Below are positions 23,738-36,567 of a stretch of DNA of 64,000 nt, piece by piece. A program made the translations under genes and the position numbers. Under the pieces are notes generated by a model. The model saw nothing but the letters and a program-made list of their open reading frames with translations, ran no database searches and had not been told where the DNA came from. Source of the stretch: Trichosphaerium sp. ATCC 40318 (taxonomy: Eukaryota > Discosea > Flabellinia > Trichosidae); contig JALMLS010000552.1 in the NCBI GenBank assembly GCA_038496445.1, forward strand, positions 62,001-126,000. Reading direction: 5' to 3'. Position 1 is the stretch's first letter. Every line of letters begins with the position of its first letter.

Positions 23738-25834
23738 ATGGTACGTAGATATCACGTGTCATTTGTTAAATTACTAGCTAACGCTAATAATTACGTTACT
23801 AATTACTCAGGGCACTTTAGCGTTCACGTTCGAAATCACGTGACTAAAATTTATTGCTTTTTCGAATTTCGTTGTACGCTCACTAACATTGATGTTGTAG
23901 TCAGAATCAATAGAATGCAACAGATATTTTAAGGTGGTAATTGTTGGTTCGAGACCCTTTTTTAAATACTTAAAGGTGTTAATAATGGTGTTTCAAAACA
24001 CAGGACATCCAGGTTCAGGAAAAACGTCAATTGTGAAGCGCTTTACAGATAACACTTTCTCGTCTCCTAACGCAACTGTACGTATAATGCTTGTCTCTTT
24101 TCTTGTATTGAAACGTGTACAGAAAACTCAATTTTTTGAAAAAGGCAGAACTGTTTGCTCATTTTCACAAATGATTATTCCTTTTGTATCTCAAAAAGTT
24201 TGTTGTGTTGCTTATCTTAATAGTATGGAGTTGATTTTTCTAGCAAATTCATTAATGTTGATAACACTAAAGTGAAGCTACAATTATGGGTAATTGAACA
24301 TAAAAATCACATGTTTGTTTTTGACTTGAATTTGTAGGAACTTGCAGGTTTGTATTGAAACAAAAGTATGCTGTTTAAACTGTGTTTGTAGGACAAGAGC
24401 GATTTGAAGCAATTGGCAGAGTACAACTTTACTTTAAGTATGCAATTATTGATATATTTTACTAGAAAAATTGCAAGAAAGGATTAGGAGCCATGGTTGT
24501 GGTAGACATTAAAACCCATGCTCTTGAAGTTGCTTTACGATGGCAGAATTTTTTTAAACACAAAATTTTCTTTCCTGGCACTAAGGATCCTATTCCTACC
24601 ATTATACTCCTAACCCACGTACAACAAAAACTCGATATTTATCAATCACATCCTTGTTTTGCACTGACATTAATGATACATTTAGAGTGACACGAAACGC
24701 TACCAGGATTTCAAAAAGAGTGATGTTGAAATGGATAACTTTTGTGAAGAACATGGATTCCTCACATGGTTTGAAACATCAGCAAAGGACAACATTAATA
24801 TTAAAGAGTCGTTTTTGTACATTGCTAAAGAAATACTCAAAAAATCAAAACAAGTTGAACTGAAGAGACAAGAAAGCAATACCGAAGGCAGCAAGAAGAA
24901 AAAGATAGAACCTGCAGAGTTGAAAGGAGATCCAAAAGACAAGTACTTATCAAAAGCGCGTGTTGATCCCAATCGTGTATACACCAAGTTTGGAGATGAT
25001 CTTGAGCATATTGATATCATTCAAGAAGCTTTTGAAGCCTTTAAAGTACAGCCAAACCAACAAGAAAATGAGGTATGTTACAAGAAAAAATATACACTAC
25101 AGCTGCATCCTGACTGGCTGATCTAGTCTGATGCTGCATACAACAATGCTTACACCAATATTGATTCTTTATCTCCATCTATTATCAATGCTGCAAATTC
25201 ATGGATAGACAAAGATACTTATGAGAGTGAAACCATGAATGTACCCAAGGTACACCTATCAAATAACTGCTAATGTTACTTAGCTACTCACATTAATTGC
25301 CAATTAAATATTAAAATTACTTTAGCCGACATTCAGTTCTCCTTCAGCGACTTCAACGCACCAACAGCCGCAAAAGCATCAAGACAACAAGGTATATGTT
25401 AGTAAAAAATCTACAACAATCTGAGACCATCTAGTCTGATGCGCCATACAGCAATGATTGTAAGAATATTGATTCTTTCTCATCTGTGATTGGTGTTGCA
25501 GTATCTACAAATTCATGGATAGACAAAGACAGTTACATCAAAGAAACTAAGGTAGCTGTACCATATAAATTATCAATTAACTATTACTATCTAGATGACA
25601 TTCAGTCCTCCTTCGCCACCTTCAACGTACCAACAGCCCAACAAAGAACTTGATTGGAAAGAAAGACTTGTCAAGGCAGGCATCGAACATAGAAGAGCAC
25701 AGGAACTTGGATCATTGATGAACGATGTGGTAGTTAGAGTGACTGATGTTACTGGACATACTTTAGAAGAACTTGGATTCACTATCAGTGAACGTATCAA
25801 AGTCATCAAAGCAAAGAGGAACAACATTCTTTAA
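23738..25834 (+). CDS. Rab32-like small GTPase with C-terminal SAM-like domain (G2)
   Basis: The first exon is proposed to be the ATG alone (23738-23740), directly followed by a GTACGT donor. Exon 2 starts after TGTAG near 23902. The P-loop is G-H-P-G-S-G-K-T-S, switch I is T-Y-G-V-D-F, switch II is E-L-A-G-Q-E-R with the invariant Asp changed to Glu, the base motif reads T-H/S-D and the last motif is T-S-A-K. The body is very close to Rab32 (G-F-L-T-W-F-E-T-S-A-K-D-N-I-N-I). The tail holds F-G-D-D-L-E-H-I-D-I-I-Q, two tandem copies of an exon carrying S-W-I-D-K-D (near 25131 and 25434), and a full SAM-like domain ending TAA at 25832-25834. No prenylation motif. The frame is intact. Confidence 0.85.
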
Positions 25835-26345
25835 TAAAAAAAGCTTAATACCCTCACAGTTTGTTATCATAAGTTGACATGAAATAATTGTTACAACTGG
25901 TCCTATCCACATCTTAATCTAGCATTGTCCTAAACGAATAGAAATACTTTGTTTATAAAAAGTCTACATTTTCAAATTGTGAAGGGTACAAACTACCTAA
26001 CGCTGAAATCACTTATCGTCAAATAGGCATGGAGCTTGCCTCGCTCATATGAGCAGTACCTATCACTATCTAACACCTTAGCTGCCGCCAAGTCCTGACT
26101 GGAATGGTGATATTACAATACTATAGCTTTGTTTACAGGAGCATTAGGATCATCTCCAACTCACAACTAGAATGAGGAGAATCACAAAATGAGTTATTTA
26201 CCACATGAGGCAATATTTGATGCTACATACTAGACAATTGGAAATTGTTATCTCATCGTTGAAGCTTACCCACTACCAATGCAATATACTTTATTTAACT
26301 TCTATGTTGAATTCACATGCCAACAGCATAATAACTTTTAACATT
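25835..26345. other. Intergenic between convergent genes G2 and R3
   Basis: No coding signature is seen. This is the tail-to-tail spacer between the GTPase G2 and the RCC1 gene R3. Confidence 0.5.
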
Positions 26346-28100
26346 TTAGTGGTTGTCTTGGTATCTAATAAACTGGAGACGTTCAAGTAGTGTGAATCCA
26401 AGCTCTTTCATAATCTCACCTGTGATATCTTTCAAGTCAGCACACATACGATCTAACAATAATCCAAACTTCTGTGATCTCGATTCAGTAAACCCAGCTG
26501 ACATTAATACTGTGATCCAAGATGATGGTTTGTTTGTCACAGATTCTGATGAAAGTGCAATCGAAGGCTACAACAAGTTAGTGAATAATAGGATTCCAAA
26601 AAGTTGTAGTTGTTACATTGTCAAGGTTGATCGTTTCAAACTTATCCATCCATGATTGCGTTGATACAAGCTCATTAGCATTGATTAAAGGTGGTTGTTG
26701 ATTTGATTCATTGATGTTAACTGAATCATCCTTAAAAGATAAAAGAGTTAATGATCAATGGAAGTTACATAAAGAAAACTTACATTGTTGTCAATGATTT
26801 GTTTGAGGTCTTGTCTTTGTTTGAACTGAATGAGATGACATGCATTTTCAAGAATGTCAAGATCTTGTTTTGATTCTCCAAATTTCTGGGGTACATCTTG
26901 AATGACTTTTTTTGACATGAACATCTCATCATCAGATAGATGTACTTTGATTGATGATTTGTTGATGGGTTGTTTATCCAATTCTTGATGATGTATCTAA
27001 ATATCATTGAGTGTAACATACTGAAAAACGTGACATTACCTTTTTGTGATTGAACATCAAGTTCTGTGGTTCTGATTCGCCGTTATAATTAATGCCACCT
27101 GTAACCAAACCAAAACCTTGAGATATTGCCAACGAATGAAATGATTTGTGGGCAAACTCACGATATTTTCCAGGTAATTTTAATGGTGTCTTTGATTTGA
27201 ACCGATCCATCCATTTCCCTCTACCCCAAGCAAACAAACAACCTTCATCATCAATTGCAAATGATGAATTGTAACCAGCATGGATAGATTTGATATTGTT
27301 GAGTCCTTTAATTATACCTTGAGCATACTCTTTTCCAAAAAGCCCAAGCCACCTAACCCAAGGCACCCATCTTTGTTACATCCAAAAGAAAATACTTGTC
27401 CTGACTTGAGGAGAACAAGCATGTGATAACGACCAATGGCAATATCAGTGGCATTTTCAATACTTGGAACACGTGAAATTCTATTTGGTTTCAAGAATAA
27501 TGATTTGTCTATGTCTTTGATATTTGTTGTTCCCCAAAGAAATACATGACTTGTCAATGTAATTGCTCCACTTACACGCTCATTAGTTTCAATTTTTGTG
27601 ACTTCTTCAAGATGAGGAATTACTATTGGGAGTGAAACTACATCCTTGTGAAATGAATGACCCAATTCATTGTGTGTGTTGTGTCCCCAAGAGTAGACAT
27701 TACCCGATTGTGATAACGCCATACTCACATGAGAGGCAGTGACTTGAGTGATTTTGTTGAGATTTGGAACACGTGTTGGTGACGAAACAGGTGACTCAAA
27801 GTGACCCAGACCTAAACCCACTTGACCATGTTTGTTATAGCCCCATGCATACACAATACCGCTAGAATCAACTGCAAGGCTATGATAGAACCCAGCAGCA
27901 ACACAGATGATATTTATAAGTGACTTTATTGGCCTTGCGATAGAACTCTTCTCTTCACCTTTATTACCCAATTGGTGGTATTCGTTCGACCCCCACGTGT
28001 AAACAAAGCCATCGTCTGCGATTGTCATCGAATGTGCTAAACCAGTGGCCAACCGGTTAACATATTGTAAATTAACCTCGTTTGATTGCGGCTCAGCCAT
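26346..28100 (-). CDS. RCC1 propeller with C-terminal SAM-like domain (R3); one apparent frameshift
   Basis: The ATG at 28098-28100 (M-A-E-P-Q-S-N-E-V) opens an RCC1 propeller that is highly similar to R2. A single base is missing near 27335-27345, in a stretch where R2 has a longer A-run, and this shifts the frame in the sixth blade. Linker exons follow (I-H-H-Q-E-L-D-K-Q; D-D-S-V-N-I-N; S-T-Q-S-W-M-D-K-F). The last exon, after TTGTAG near 26573, encodes a complete SAM-like domain (S-S-W-I-T-V-L-M-S-A-G-F ... I-T-G-E-I-M-K-E-L-G-F ... E-R-L) ending at TAA 26346-26348. Its SAM-like domain and S-W-M-D-K linker match those of the neighbouring GTPases. The gene is divergent from G3, with about 590 bp between the start codons. 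Confidence 0.8.
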
Positions 28101-28771
28101 AAACGTGCTTTGTGAAAATGTATGTTGTAAGTGTTTACTTATTTTGACAAGCGGCAATTTTTCTCCAATCAACCATTTTGAACGCTGAAAAATCGTTTGG
28201 AGTGCGCACAACAAGTAAATCACCTTTGTCTACCCGTACCGTTAACCAAGTTGCTCTACTTTCGCGAAAGGGAAATGTCAACTGTGGCATTTTTTCTAAC
28301 TGCCAAAACACTCTCACCATACTTTCTCACATGTAGAGATACGGTTTGTTCCATTTTTAGTTCTGAAATATGCGACATTGGAATTGTAAATCTCAAGTGA
28401 GCAGTTAACGCTTGTTGCGTTATTTTTACGCGTGGAAAGCACATTCAGGTACTTTTGGTATGTCTAAAATCCAAAATATGCTAAAACCAAGCAGCCAAAA
28501 AAAGTTACAAACGGATTGCTTGTGCACTTACAAGCATAGTACAGATATGAATTTACACTCAAGATACTGTTAGCACCCATTTTAATGGTGTGTGTTGAGT
28601 TAGGCGTTTAGGCGTCAGGTTAAGTCAATCCTGGTTCAAGATACTTTGAGCCCTCCTTACTTTTTGTTTACGAAATTTGGCTTTCTCATAAATGGTACAT
28701 AGTGTATCACGTGCCTCTGTTAAATTACTAAATACATTCAAATATTTCGGTCTATAGGTACTTTGGAATCA

Positions 28772-28902
28772 GGGGCCATAGTTTTTTCCGAATTTTCCGA
28801 AATCAAAAATTCAGAAAGTAGAAAGTGTAGAAAGATGCATAGCTAGGGCAGTCCACTAAACTAGAAAGCGCCTGGTTCTCTTACGGTCGGGTCCTCTCTG
28901 TG
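28772..28902. repeat. 5' half-copy of the MITE found at 3211-3451
   Basis: About 130 bp match 3211-3342 with few differences, including the stretch GGGCAGTCCACTAAACTAG. The match stops in the centre of the element and the right arm is missing. It lies where G3 should have its P-loop exon. Confidence 0.8.
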
Positions 28903-29973
28903 GCTTATCTTATTAGATTGGTGCTGACTTTCCTGCAAATTTGTACATGTTGATAACAAGACTACAGTTAAGCTACAATTATGGGTAATTAAAAAGCAAA
29001 TCACGTGTTGGGTTTTGACTTGAATTTGTAGGAACTTGCAGGTTTGTATTGAAACAAAAGTATGCTGTTTAAACTGTGTTTGTAGGACAAGAGCGGTTTG
29101 TGGCTAACAGCAAAGTACGACATTACTCCAAATATGTCATTAGTAGTAAAGTTTTTGTGTTGAAGCTGGGTTACAATGGCTAAAATTTCTTAAACACAAC
29201 ATTTTCTTTCCTGGCACTAAGGGTCCTATTCCTACCCTTATACTCCTAAACACAGTACAATAAACTATACTTCAGACAGTCACTGACAAGGTTAGCTAGA
29301 CAAGATAGATGATTTTCAGCACTTTAGGGCAGAACATGGAATGAAGCACTTTTGTGAAGAACATGGATTCCTCACGTGGTTTGAAACATCAGCAAAGGAA
29401 ATAATAGATATTGAAAAATCGTTTTTGTACATTGCTAAAGAAATACTCAACAAATTTGAACAAGTTGAACTGAAAAGAACTGAAGAAGGGCAGATACGCA
29501 AACAAAATACCAAAAACTCAAGTATTATGTTGTCTTTTTTTTAAAGGCTTTTTTCATACAGACGAAAAAAACTCCAAAGAAGTATGTCACTCTTTTCATT
29601 GCTTTACAATACCATTAACTTGTATATTTGAGAATGAACATGACGATATTGACAGTACATCATCAACAGAAGCCGAAGGTGATCCTAACAATACATCTGT
29701 GGTAACAGTAAACAGTGACAAACCATTAATTGGCGATACAAATACCAAGGAGAGTGTCGAGTTGGATCAAACTCAACAACATGCTCACATTAATTCCAAC
29801 AAGGAAATCAAACCACATACAACCAATGCACCTGTACTCAACAAAGGTACGGTAGGTAAGAACGACTGTGATTACATGAAAAAGATAGAGCGTGCAGAGG
29901 TGAAAGAAGATCCAAAAGAGAAGTACTTGTCAAAAGCGCTTGTTGATCCCAATCGTGAATACACCAAGTTTGG

Positions 29974-30127
29974 TGTAAGAGGGTAAGGTAGTCAAGAGTA
30001 GTGGTTGAGCTGTTGTATACTATTTATTATGGTCTTAAGGACCGTGTACATTAAGTGTGTGTTCTGTGAAGATTGGTTGAACATCAGTATGATTCTTGTT
30101 GACTAATTGATTGATTTCCACCTTACA
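29974..30127 (-). repeat. 3' LTR of the retrotransposon
   Basis: 154 bp, bounded by TGTAAG/CTTACA. It appears identical to the copy at 36414-36567 on visual comparison. Confidence 0.92.
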
Positions 30128-30145
30128 AGAACTCCCTTATCCTTT
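30128..30145 (-). promoter_or_regulatory. Candidate polypurine tract
   Basis: On the minus strand the bases just before the 3' LTR read AAAGGATAAGGGAGTTCT, a purine-rich run in the position expected for plus-strand DNA priming. Confidence 0.55.
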
Positions 30146-30252
30146 AGTATGACGCCCTCGTCATTGTCCTGGTATATATCGACCGACTTGCTATATGGAA
30201 ACCTTAGTAACCAAATTAACCAGAATTTAACTGGAGGCAAATTCTATAACAA

Positions 30253-33200
30253 TCAGTGATCTCCACTCAGAGACAACGCAATATCTAGCGCAAATATATC
30301 TTCAAAGTTCTCTATAATCTTGTCCATCCAATCTCTGATATCTCCTTTCGAGTTACATCTCTTCAATTCTCCTATGAGTTTCTTCTGTGTTGTTCCATCT
30401 CGTACGTATGGTGATCCCATTCCCATAACGTCTTTTATACTCTGCTTTAGCTTATCTTTCGATAACGTCGGTGCTGTTGCCGCTATATCTTTCAATATAC
30501 TTTTGAGTAATTCTGTTCTATGTGCTTTTGTAGATCTTGTTATTCTTTTGTTAGTCGATGTTACTCCCCCTTTTTCTAACTTTTCTGCTATTTCTTTTAC
30601 CTTTCCAATATCCTTCTCAGGTAATTCATCTTTCTTCTTTTCTTCCTCTTTGTTATAATCTGGTACGTAATCATCATCGCCGACCATTCTTACTTCACCA
30701 TTTTCATCCTCAAATTTCGTATAATCTTCTTCAATATCGTCTTCTGGTCGTAAGAATGAGTCAATGAATGGCTTGATTCTCTCTACGTTCATGACTCTGC
30801 TCATCTGACTATCTTCTGGCAATTGTAGTAGTACCGTGTTTTGTCCTACTAACTTTAATATTTTATATGGGCCTCTCCATTTGCATGTGAATTTTCCATG
30901 TTTTTCCTTCTTATATGGTACTCGTAACCATATCAATTGATCTTCTACAAACTTAACCCATCTACGTCTCTTGTTATAATATCTGGCCTGATCCTTCTTT
31001 GCTCTTAATATTGCCTTCTTCGTTGTTTGATATGCGTGTTTGTAATCGATGAGCCAATATTTCTGCCCAGTGTGACATGTTATATTTATCAGGTATTTCT
31101 ACTTTATCTTCTGATAACATATCTACTGGTAATCGTGGTTCTCTTCCATACATCAAAGCGAATGGTGAGTACTTTGTTGAATGGTGTACCGCTGTTCTGT
31201 ACGCGTATAATGCGTAAGGTATCCAATAATCCCAGTCATTCTGATTCTCATTTACGAAAGATTTGAGAATCTCTACTATTGTATGATTAAACCTCTCTGT
31301 CTGTCCGTCTGTTTGTGGATGAAATGCCGTCGTCTTCAATGGTGATATATATAGAGTTTGATATACTCTATTCATAAATTTCCCTGTAAAGTCTCTTCCT
31401 TGATCTGTTAAGACTTGTTTCGGCATTCCATATCTGAAACAAAATTCTTTAATAAAAACTATTGCTACGTCGGTTGCATGATGACTCGTTAGTGGATACG
31501 CATCTGTCCATTTTGTGAAGTGATCTGTGATCACTAACATATATTTATATCCTCTAGCTGTCATTGGTAGAGGACCCACTATGTCCATGGCTACCAGTTC
31601 CATCGGTTGTAGTATCGGGAACGATACTGTGAAACCTCCTTTGGGTTGTCGTGGTGTCTTCGCTCTTTGACATTTCTTGCACGAGTCACACCATTCCTTG
31701 ATATCTGAGTACATCTGAGGCCAATAAAATCTTCTTGTAGCTCTATCGTATGTTTTAATAAAGCCAAAGTGTCCTGCGAATGGCATGTCGTGACACGTTC
31801 TCATCACGAAGTTCTGTAGTACTTCGGGTACATATATTTGTACGTGTTGTTGCTTCATGTCAATTCGTGATCCTCCTGTACCCACGTGATATAATATGTG
31901 CGTGTTTTCGTCATATCGCAACATTTTTGCTTTTGTTATGAATATGGATTTCTTAAATCCGTATTGTTTTTGTACCCAACTTGGTATTCTTCCTTTCGTC
32001 AAAAACTCTATGTAAGCTGACGCTTCTCCATCTTCTCTCTGTGCCGCACTCCAATTTATAGGTGCTAATTTATCTATAACATTTACTATGTGTGGATACC
32101 AAGGCGTAAATTCATCTCTTTTAGATACTGCCTGTTCTTCGTCAATGGTTCCATCATATGTACCCTCGGTAAGTAATAATAGTTGATTTCTTCTATGATC
32201 AACTGCACTGGTTGTATGTATAAAATTTACTCTGGCCAGAGGTGGACGTGTGAGTGCATCCGCGTCCAAGTGCTTCTTACCGGGTTTGTATACGAGTTTA
32301 AAATCGTAATTTTGCAACTCAAGCAGCCAATATGCAACTAACGCTCTAGGATTTGATAGGTTCTGAATATATTCAAGTGGTTTATGATCAGTGTATACGA
32401 TCAACTTGAATTGGGAGAAGGATATATATCCTGCGAACTCTTTTATCGCCAATATGATACCTAGGGTTTCTCTCTCTATAGTAGAGTAATTTTGTTGCGC
32501 TGCGTTAAAGGTCTTACTGTAGTATGCCACTACATGCTCTTTTCCACCCACCTTCTGTACCAATGTAGCTCCCGCTGCAACTTTGGATGCATCTACATGT
32601 ATTTCGAAGGGTAATGTAAAATCTGGGTGCCTTAGTATTGGCGGAGATATCAATAAATTCTTCAGTTTCTCATACGCCTTTTGTTGTACTGGTGTCCAAT
32701 CCCATTCCTTATCTTTGTGTTTGAGTAGATTTAGTGGATGTGCCCACTTCGCGTAATCGGGTACGAATCTTCTGTAGTAGCCAGTGATACCCAGGAAACG
32801 TTCCAGCTCGGTGACATTAGTTGGAGGCAAAGCCTCATCAATGGACTTGATAATTCTAGGATTTGTCGCTATCCCTTCTGCAGATACAACATGTCCTAAG
32901 AATTCAACTTCGTCTTTAAAAAGCACAGTCTTCGAGGCTTTAAGCATAACATTATGCTCTTCCAGGCGGTCAAACATGAGCTTAAGATGTACGAGATGCT
33001 CTTCAAAGCTCTGACTGAATACTATGATATCATCTACGTAGCAGAGGAGTGTAAATTGAAAAATAGCAAAAAATCGGTAATCGATACAGAACCTCCAAGT
33101 TCCATCCTTTTTCTTTACCAGTACCACAGGAGCCGACCATTGCGACTTAGAGGGTTGTATCACCCCTTGATCCAACATCTTCTCTAATTCTTCTTTCACA

Positions 33201-36200
33201 ATTGCTCTCTTGTGTGGATTTAGCGGTCTGTATGGTATATGTACCGGCTTTGCTCCTTCTTTTGTATCTATAAAGTGCTTTGTTCCTTTGGCATTTGCAG
33301 GTTTCTTCAGTTTAGTGGTGAATCTATCCACGTAACCTGCCATGAATTTGTATGCTCTTTCTTTTTGTTCTTTTGTTAATTTCGATCCTTCCATTTTGAA
33401 CATTTCTTTGGCTTTCTTGATCTCTTCCTCCGTGATATCTTTTTCTTCTTCTTTCATCTTTCTAATCTCCTTAGTGTAATCAATATCCAACGATGTAACT
33501 TCATCATGCTCCGTTAAAGGCGTGAACCGAGCAATGTTGCATTTTGCTGGTATAAATTTTCCTTTGTTAGACATATTCATCACTTGCACCGGTACTGCCT
33601 TCGTCTTAACCACTCTACCGCATGTTCTCGCCATCTGTATACCGAATCTATTCAATAAATAATTGTTTCCGTCAAATTCTTCTCCCTTATGTGCCTCTAC
33701 TACCCCTTCTTTAAAAGTAACAGGTGCAGATAGGTTCGCCCAAAACGTCACTTGCGAATATTTTGGAATCTTGATCCTGTTTCCAGTTATAACATTTGCG
33801 GCGTCTGCTCTAGTGGATTTTTGACGTTGACAAGTCATTCGAATGTTCTCTCCGAGTCGATTCCGTACGACATTTTGATCAAATAACATGGACACTCCAA
33901 ATTTTGACATCATATTTGTACCGACCAAGAGAGGGTATCGAAAATTCTTCACTACGAAGCACATCACATTCTTCTTGTATGTTCCCAGCTTGATTGGTAC
34001 TACTGTAGTTCCTATTACGTTGATAGGAGAATTATTAGCCGCGTAGACCGGTTTGTTGTGATCCTTGAATATCCTCTGTTTCTTTCCCAATTTCTTAACC
34101 AAACTGTAGTCAATTATACTACACGATGCGCCTGAGTCTAGCACCGTCTCTATCATCTTTACTTTACCCACTGCAGTAGTTGTAGTTGCAACATTGAAAT
34201 TATATTTCGCTGTGTTGATGCCCCTCATCTCGTCTTCTTCTATATTGTTGATCACTTGTGTGTACTCAACATCTCTTCCTGGTTTCTTGATATTGTCCCG
34301 TACTTCGTAGTCTCTGTCGCACTTTACTGTAGGTATCTTCTCATTAACTAAGCAATTTATACTCTCACGTTGTAATCTTGTGAGTTTTGCTTCGTCTCTT
34401 ATTTCAAATCTGTTTGTAATATTTGAAGGACCGGTGAATAAACTTGCAACGTTATACTGAGAACCGCTCCAGATACCTTTATTTGGATATTTTTGTTCAT
34501 CCACAGTGTACACATCTCTACGTGGTACAGGACACTCTTCTTCCGTGTGGTAGTATCCCTTACACCTGTTGCAAACTACTTCTCTACTGCGTGGTCTTCC
34601 CTCGTTTCTTCTTCTGTCATTCCTCTGGTATCCTCTATCTTGATCACTCCTCGATCCATTTTTCCAATTGCCACGGTTGCGATCGTAGTTAGGCTGATAA
34701 TTCCTTCCTTTGTAGCGCCTCTGTGGGTTATAGTTGTTGCGCCCACGACCCTTTCCGTATCTGCGTCCTTGATTGCCATTATCGCGTCTGTTGTTCCTGC
34801 GATCATAAGACAATCTCTTTCCTCCATTTTGACGCTTCGCATTGTAACCATCTCGTCTGCGATCTCCATCCTCATCATATCTTTTCCTTTTCCTCTCTGA
34901 TCCCTTGTCGTAGATCACATTGACCTCCTCTGTTCCTTGGTTTGATCTCTGGGCGTCCCTGGTCTTTGCAAAGTCTTTTACTTTGCGATTTTCTTCTATT
35001 TCAGTGACGTACTTAAGTACTTTTTGAAAATCGTACTTTTCGTAACTGTCACCGAACTTAGACTCCACCTTGAGCTTGAGAGTGTACAGCAATCCTCTGT
35101 AGAACTCTTCTTCCATCCTTTTTCGTGATAATTGCGCAAGGGTAGCGTATTTTTGTACCAAGGCTCTATACTCCTCAATACTTTGTGAACTCTTCTGTTT
35201 GAGCTCCTCAAGCTTCATCCGCGCTTGTTTCCGTTGTAATTCAGGACTGTAAGCACGAATCAGAGCCAATACCGCCGCCACCGGGTCAAATGTGTACTCC
35301 TCCTTGCTCAACATCTCATTCACCTTTCCTTTTGCCAAAATACGCAATGCAAAGATATATTCTCTCTTCCCCAAGTTGAAGCCGTTAGCCATCTGTTGCA
35401 CGCCTTTGAGATAGTTGTTGAGTGCAATAGACGTCATCTCGCCATCACCAAACGTCGGAAATGAATTGGTAATGCCACCAATCCTCGATAAACTTCCGTG
35501 GCAGTTATACCAATCATTTCCAATGCACTTTCCATCAGATCCTTTCACTCCATGCGGTAAGAAATCATAAATCGCTTGTCGTTCCTTCTTTGTGCAATAA
35601 CCATCCTTAATAGTGGTCATATGGCGTCGTTGAGGCAGTTGCTTATCTTCATACTCCAATCCTTCGCCCTCAGAGTCAGATTCCGCTGGTTGTTGTTTAG
35701 AATCATTTGATTGATTCTTCTTCGGAATTTGGGAACCGTTCTCATCGCCTCTATCACCGTCAGAGTCATCATCTGAGTCGCCATCGTCTGAAGGGGGTCC
35801 ACCAGCTGCTATGTTGGGGATTGGTATTGATGGAGTTTTCGATTTGTTGATCGAAACTCTTCTTTTCTTCGCTGGTGTTGAAGTTGCTATCGGTGCTTTC
35901 CTCTTCTTCTTTTCCGCCGCTAATCTTCTGCTGATGCGTTTCATCTTCTTTTCCACCACCTTGCATTGAATTTCCAAACGCAAAATCAATCTCTCCGTTT
36001 CTTCAGCGTTTTCAATTTCTGCAGAGGTGAGGCCCCTGTATTCGTCTCGTTCCTTCGGTTCTTTCGGTTCAGACGTATCTCCATGGTGTGAGCGCTCTTC
36101 CTCCTCATATCCATCTTGCAAAGAGCCATCGTCGCTGTCTTCCTCGCTCTCATCCATGTTGCCAGGTGTTTGGGTAAGTTTAACGCTGTCACTACCAGAT

Positions 36201-36325
36201 TTAATTAGTTGCTCAAGACTTCTATCAAGATGTGGAGGTAATCTGGCGTTATCTAAACCGTGTGCCGTGTAATCCTCGCTGTTATCTCGTAAAGTCTTCT
36301 CCCCGTCGTCGTTGTTTGTTGTCAT
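30253..36325 (-). pseudogene. Retrotransposon gag-pol polyprotein with RT deletion and integrase frameshift
   Basis: From the ATG at 36323-36325 one frame of 1783 codons runs to 30974. It contains a charged gag with coiled-coil and basic stretches, a C-x2-C-x4-H-x4-C knuckle (~residue 585) and a protease D-S-G-A (~728). RT then goes directly from the W-R-F-C-I-D-Y-R segment (~1078) to Y-V-D-D (~1093). Roughly 70-90 residues of the palm, including the motif A Asp, are missing. RNase H (~1250-1355) and an integrase with HHCC zinc site and D, D, E residues (~1512-1675) follow. A one-base shift near 31040-31075 moves the integrase C-terminus (W-R-G-P-Y) into the frame ending at 30253. Gag and pol share one frame. 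The copy should be unable to reverse-transcribe by itself. Confidence 0.88.
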
Positions 36326-36393
36326 CGTTGATTGATATAGAATTCCTGTTTATTGTACTTGAAAGATTTTCTTCGTGTGTTTCAAAATTCAAA

Positions 36394-36413
36394 GACTGCT
36401 GCGTGTCGCCAAA
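36394..36413 (-). promoter_or_regulatory. Primer-binding-site position, unmatched to a known tRNA
   Basis: On the minus strand the bases after the 5' LTR read TTTGGCGACACGCAGCAGTC. The TGG is compatible with a tRNA CCA end, but the rest lacks the usual T-arm complement, so the primer tRNA is not identified. Confidence 0.35.
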
Positions 36414-36567
36414 TGTAAGAGGGTAAGGTAGTCAAGAGTAGTGGTTGAGCTGTTGTATACTATTTATTATGGTCTTAAGGACCGTGTACATTAAGTGTGT
36501 GTTCTGTGAAGATTGGTTGAACATCAGTATGATTCTTGTTGACTAATTGATTGATTTCCACCTTACA
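36414..36567 (-). repeat. 5' LTR of the retrotransposon
   Basis: 154 bp with the same ends and apparently the same sequence as 29974-30127. It is followed on the plus strand by the second TTGG target copy and the rest of the GTPase G3 exon. Confidence 0.92.

Larger units (their letters stand above)
29974..36567 (-). mobile_element. Ty3/gypsy-type LTR retrotransposon, complete ends, defective coding region
   Basis: Two 154-bp LTRs bound the element, and the 4-bp target TTGG is repeated outside both (29970-29973 and 36568-36571). LTRs begin TGTAAG and end CTTACA. The order gag, zinc knuckle, protease, RT, RNase H, integrase places it in the Ty3/gypsy superfamily. The integrase ends with a GPY/F-like module. 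It is inserted antisense in the GTPase gene G3. Confidence 0.92.

Noticed and set aside
31030-31080. Programmed ribosomal frameshift in the retrotransposon integrase.
   Set aside because: Gag and pol already share one frame, and the shift lies inside the integrase C-terminal part, not at a gag-pol border. A mutation or read error is simpler.
36394-36413. Assignment of a specific primer tRNA for the retrotransposon.
   Set aside because: Only TGG fits the tRNA 3' end; the following bases do not resemble the complement of a standard acceptor and T-arm.
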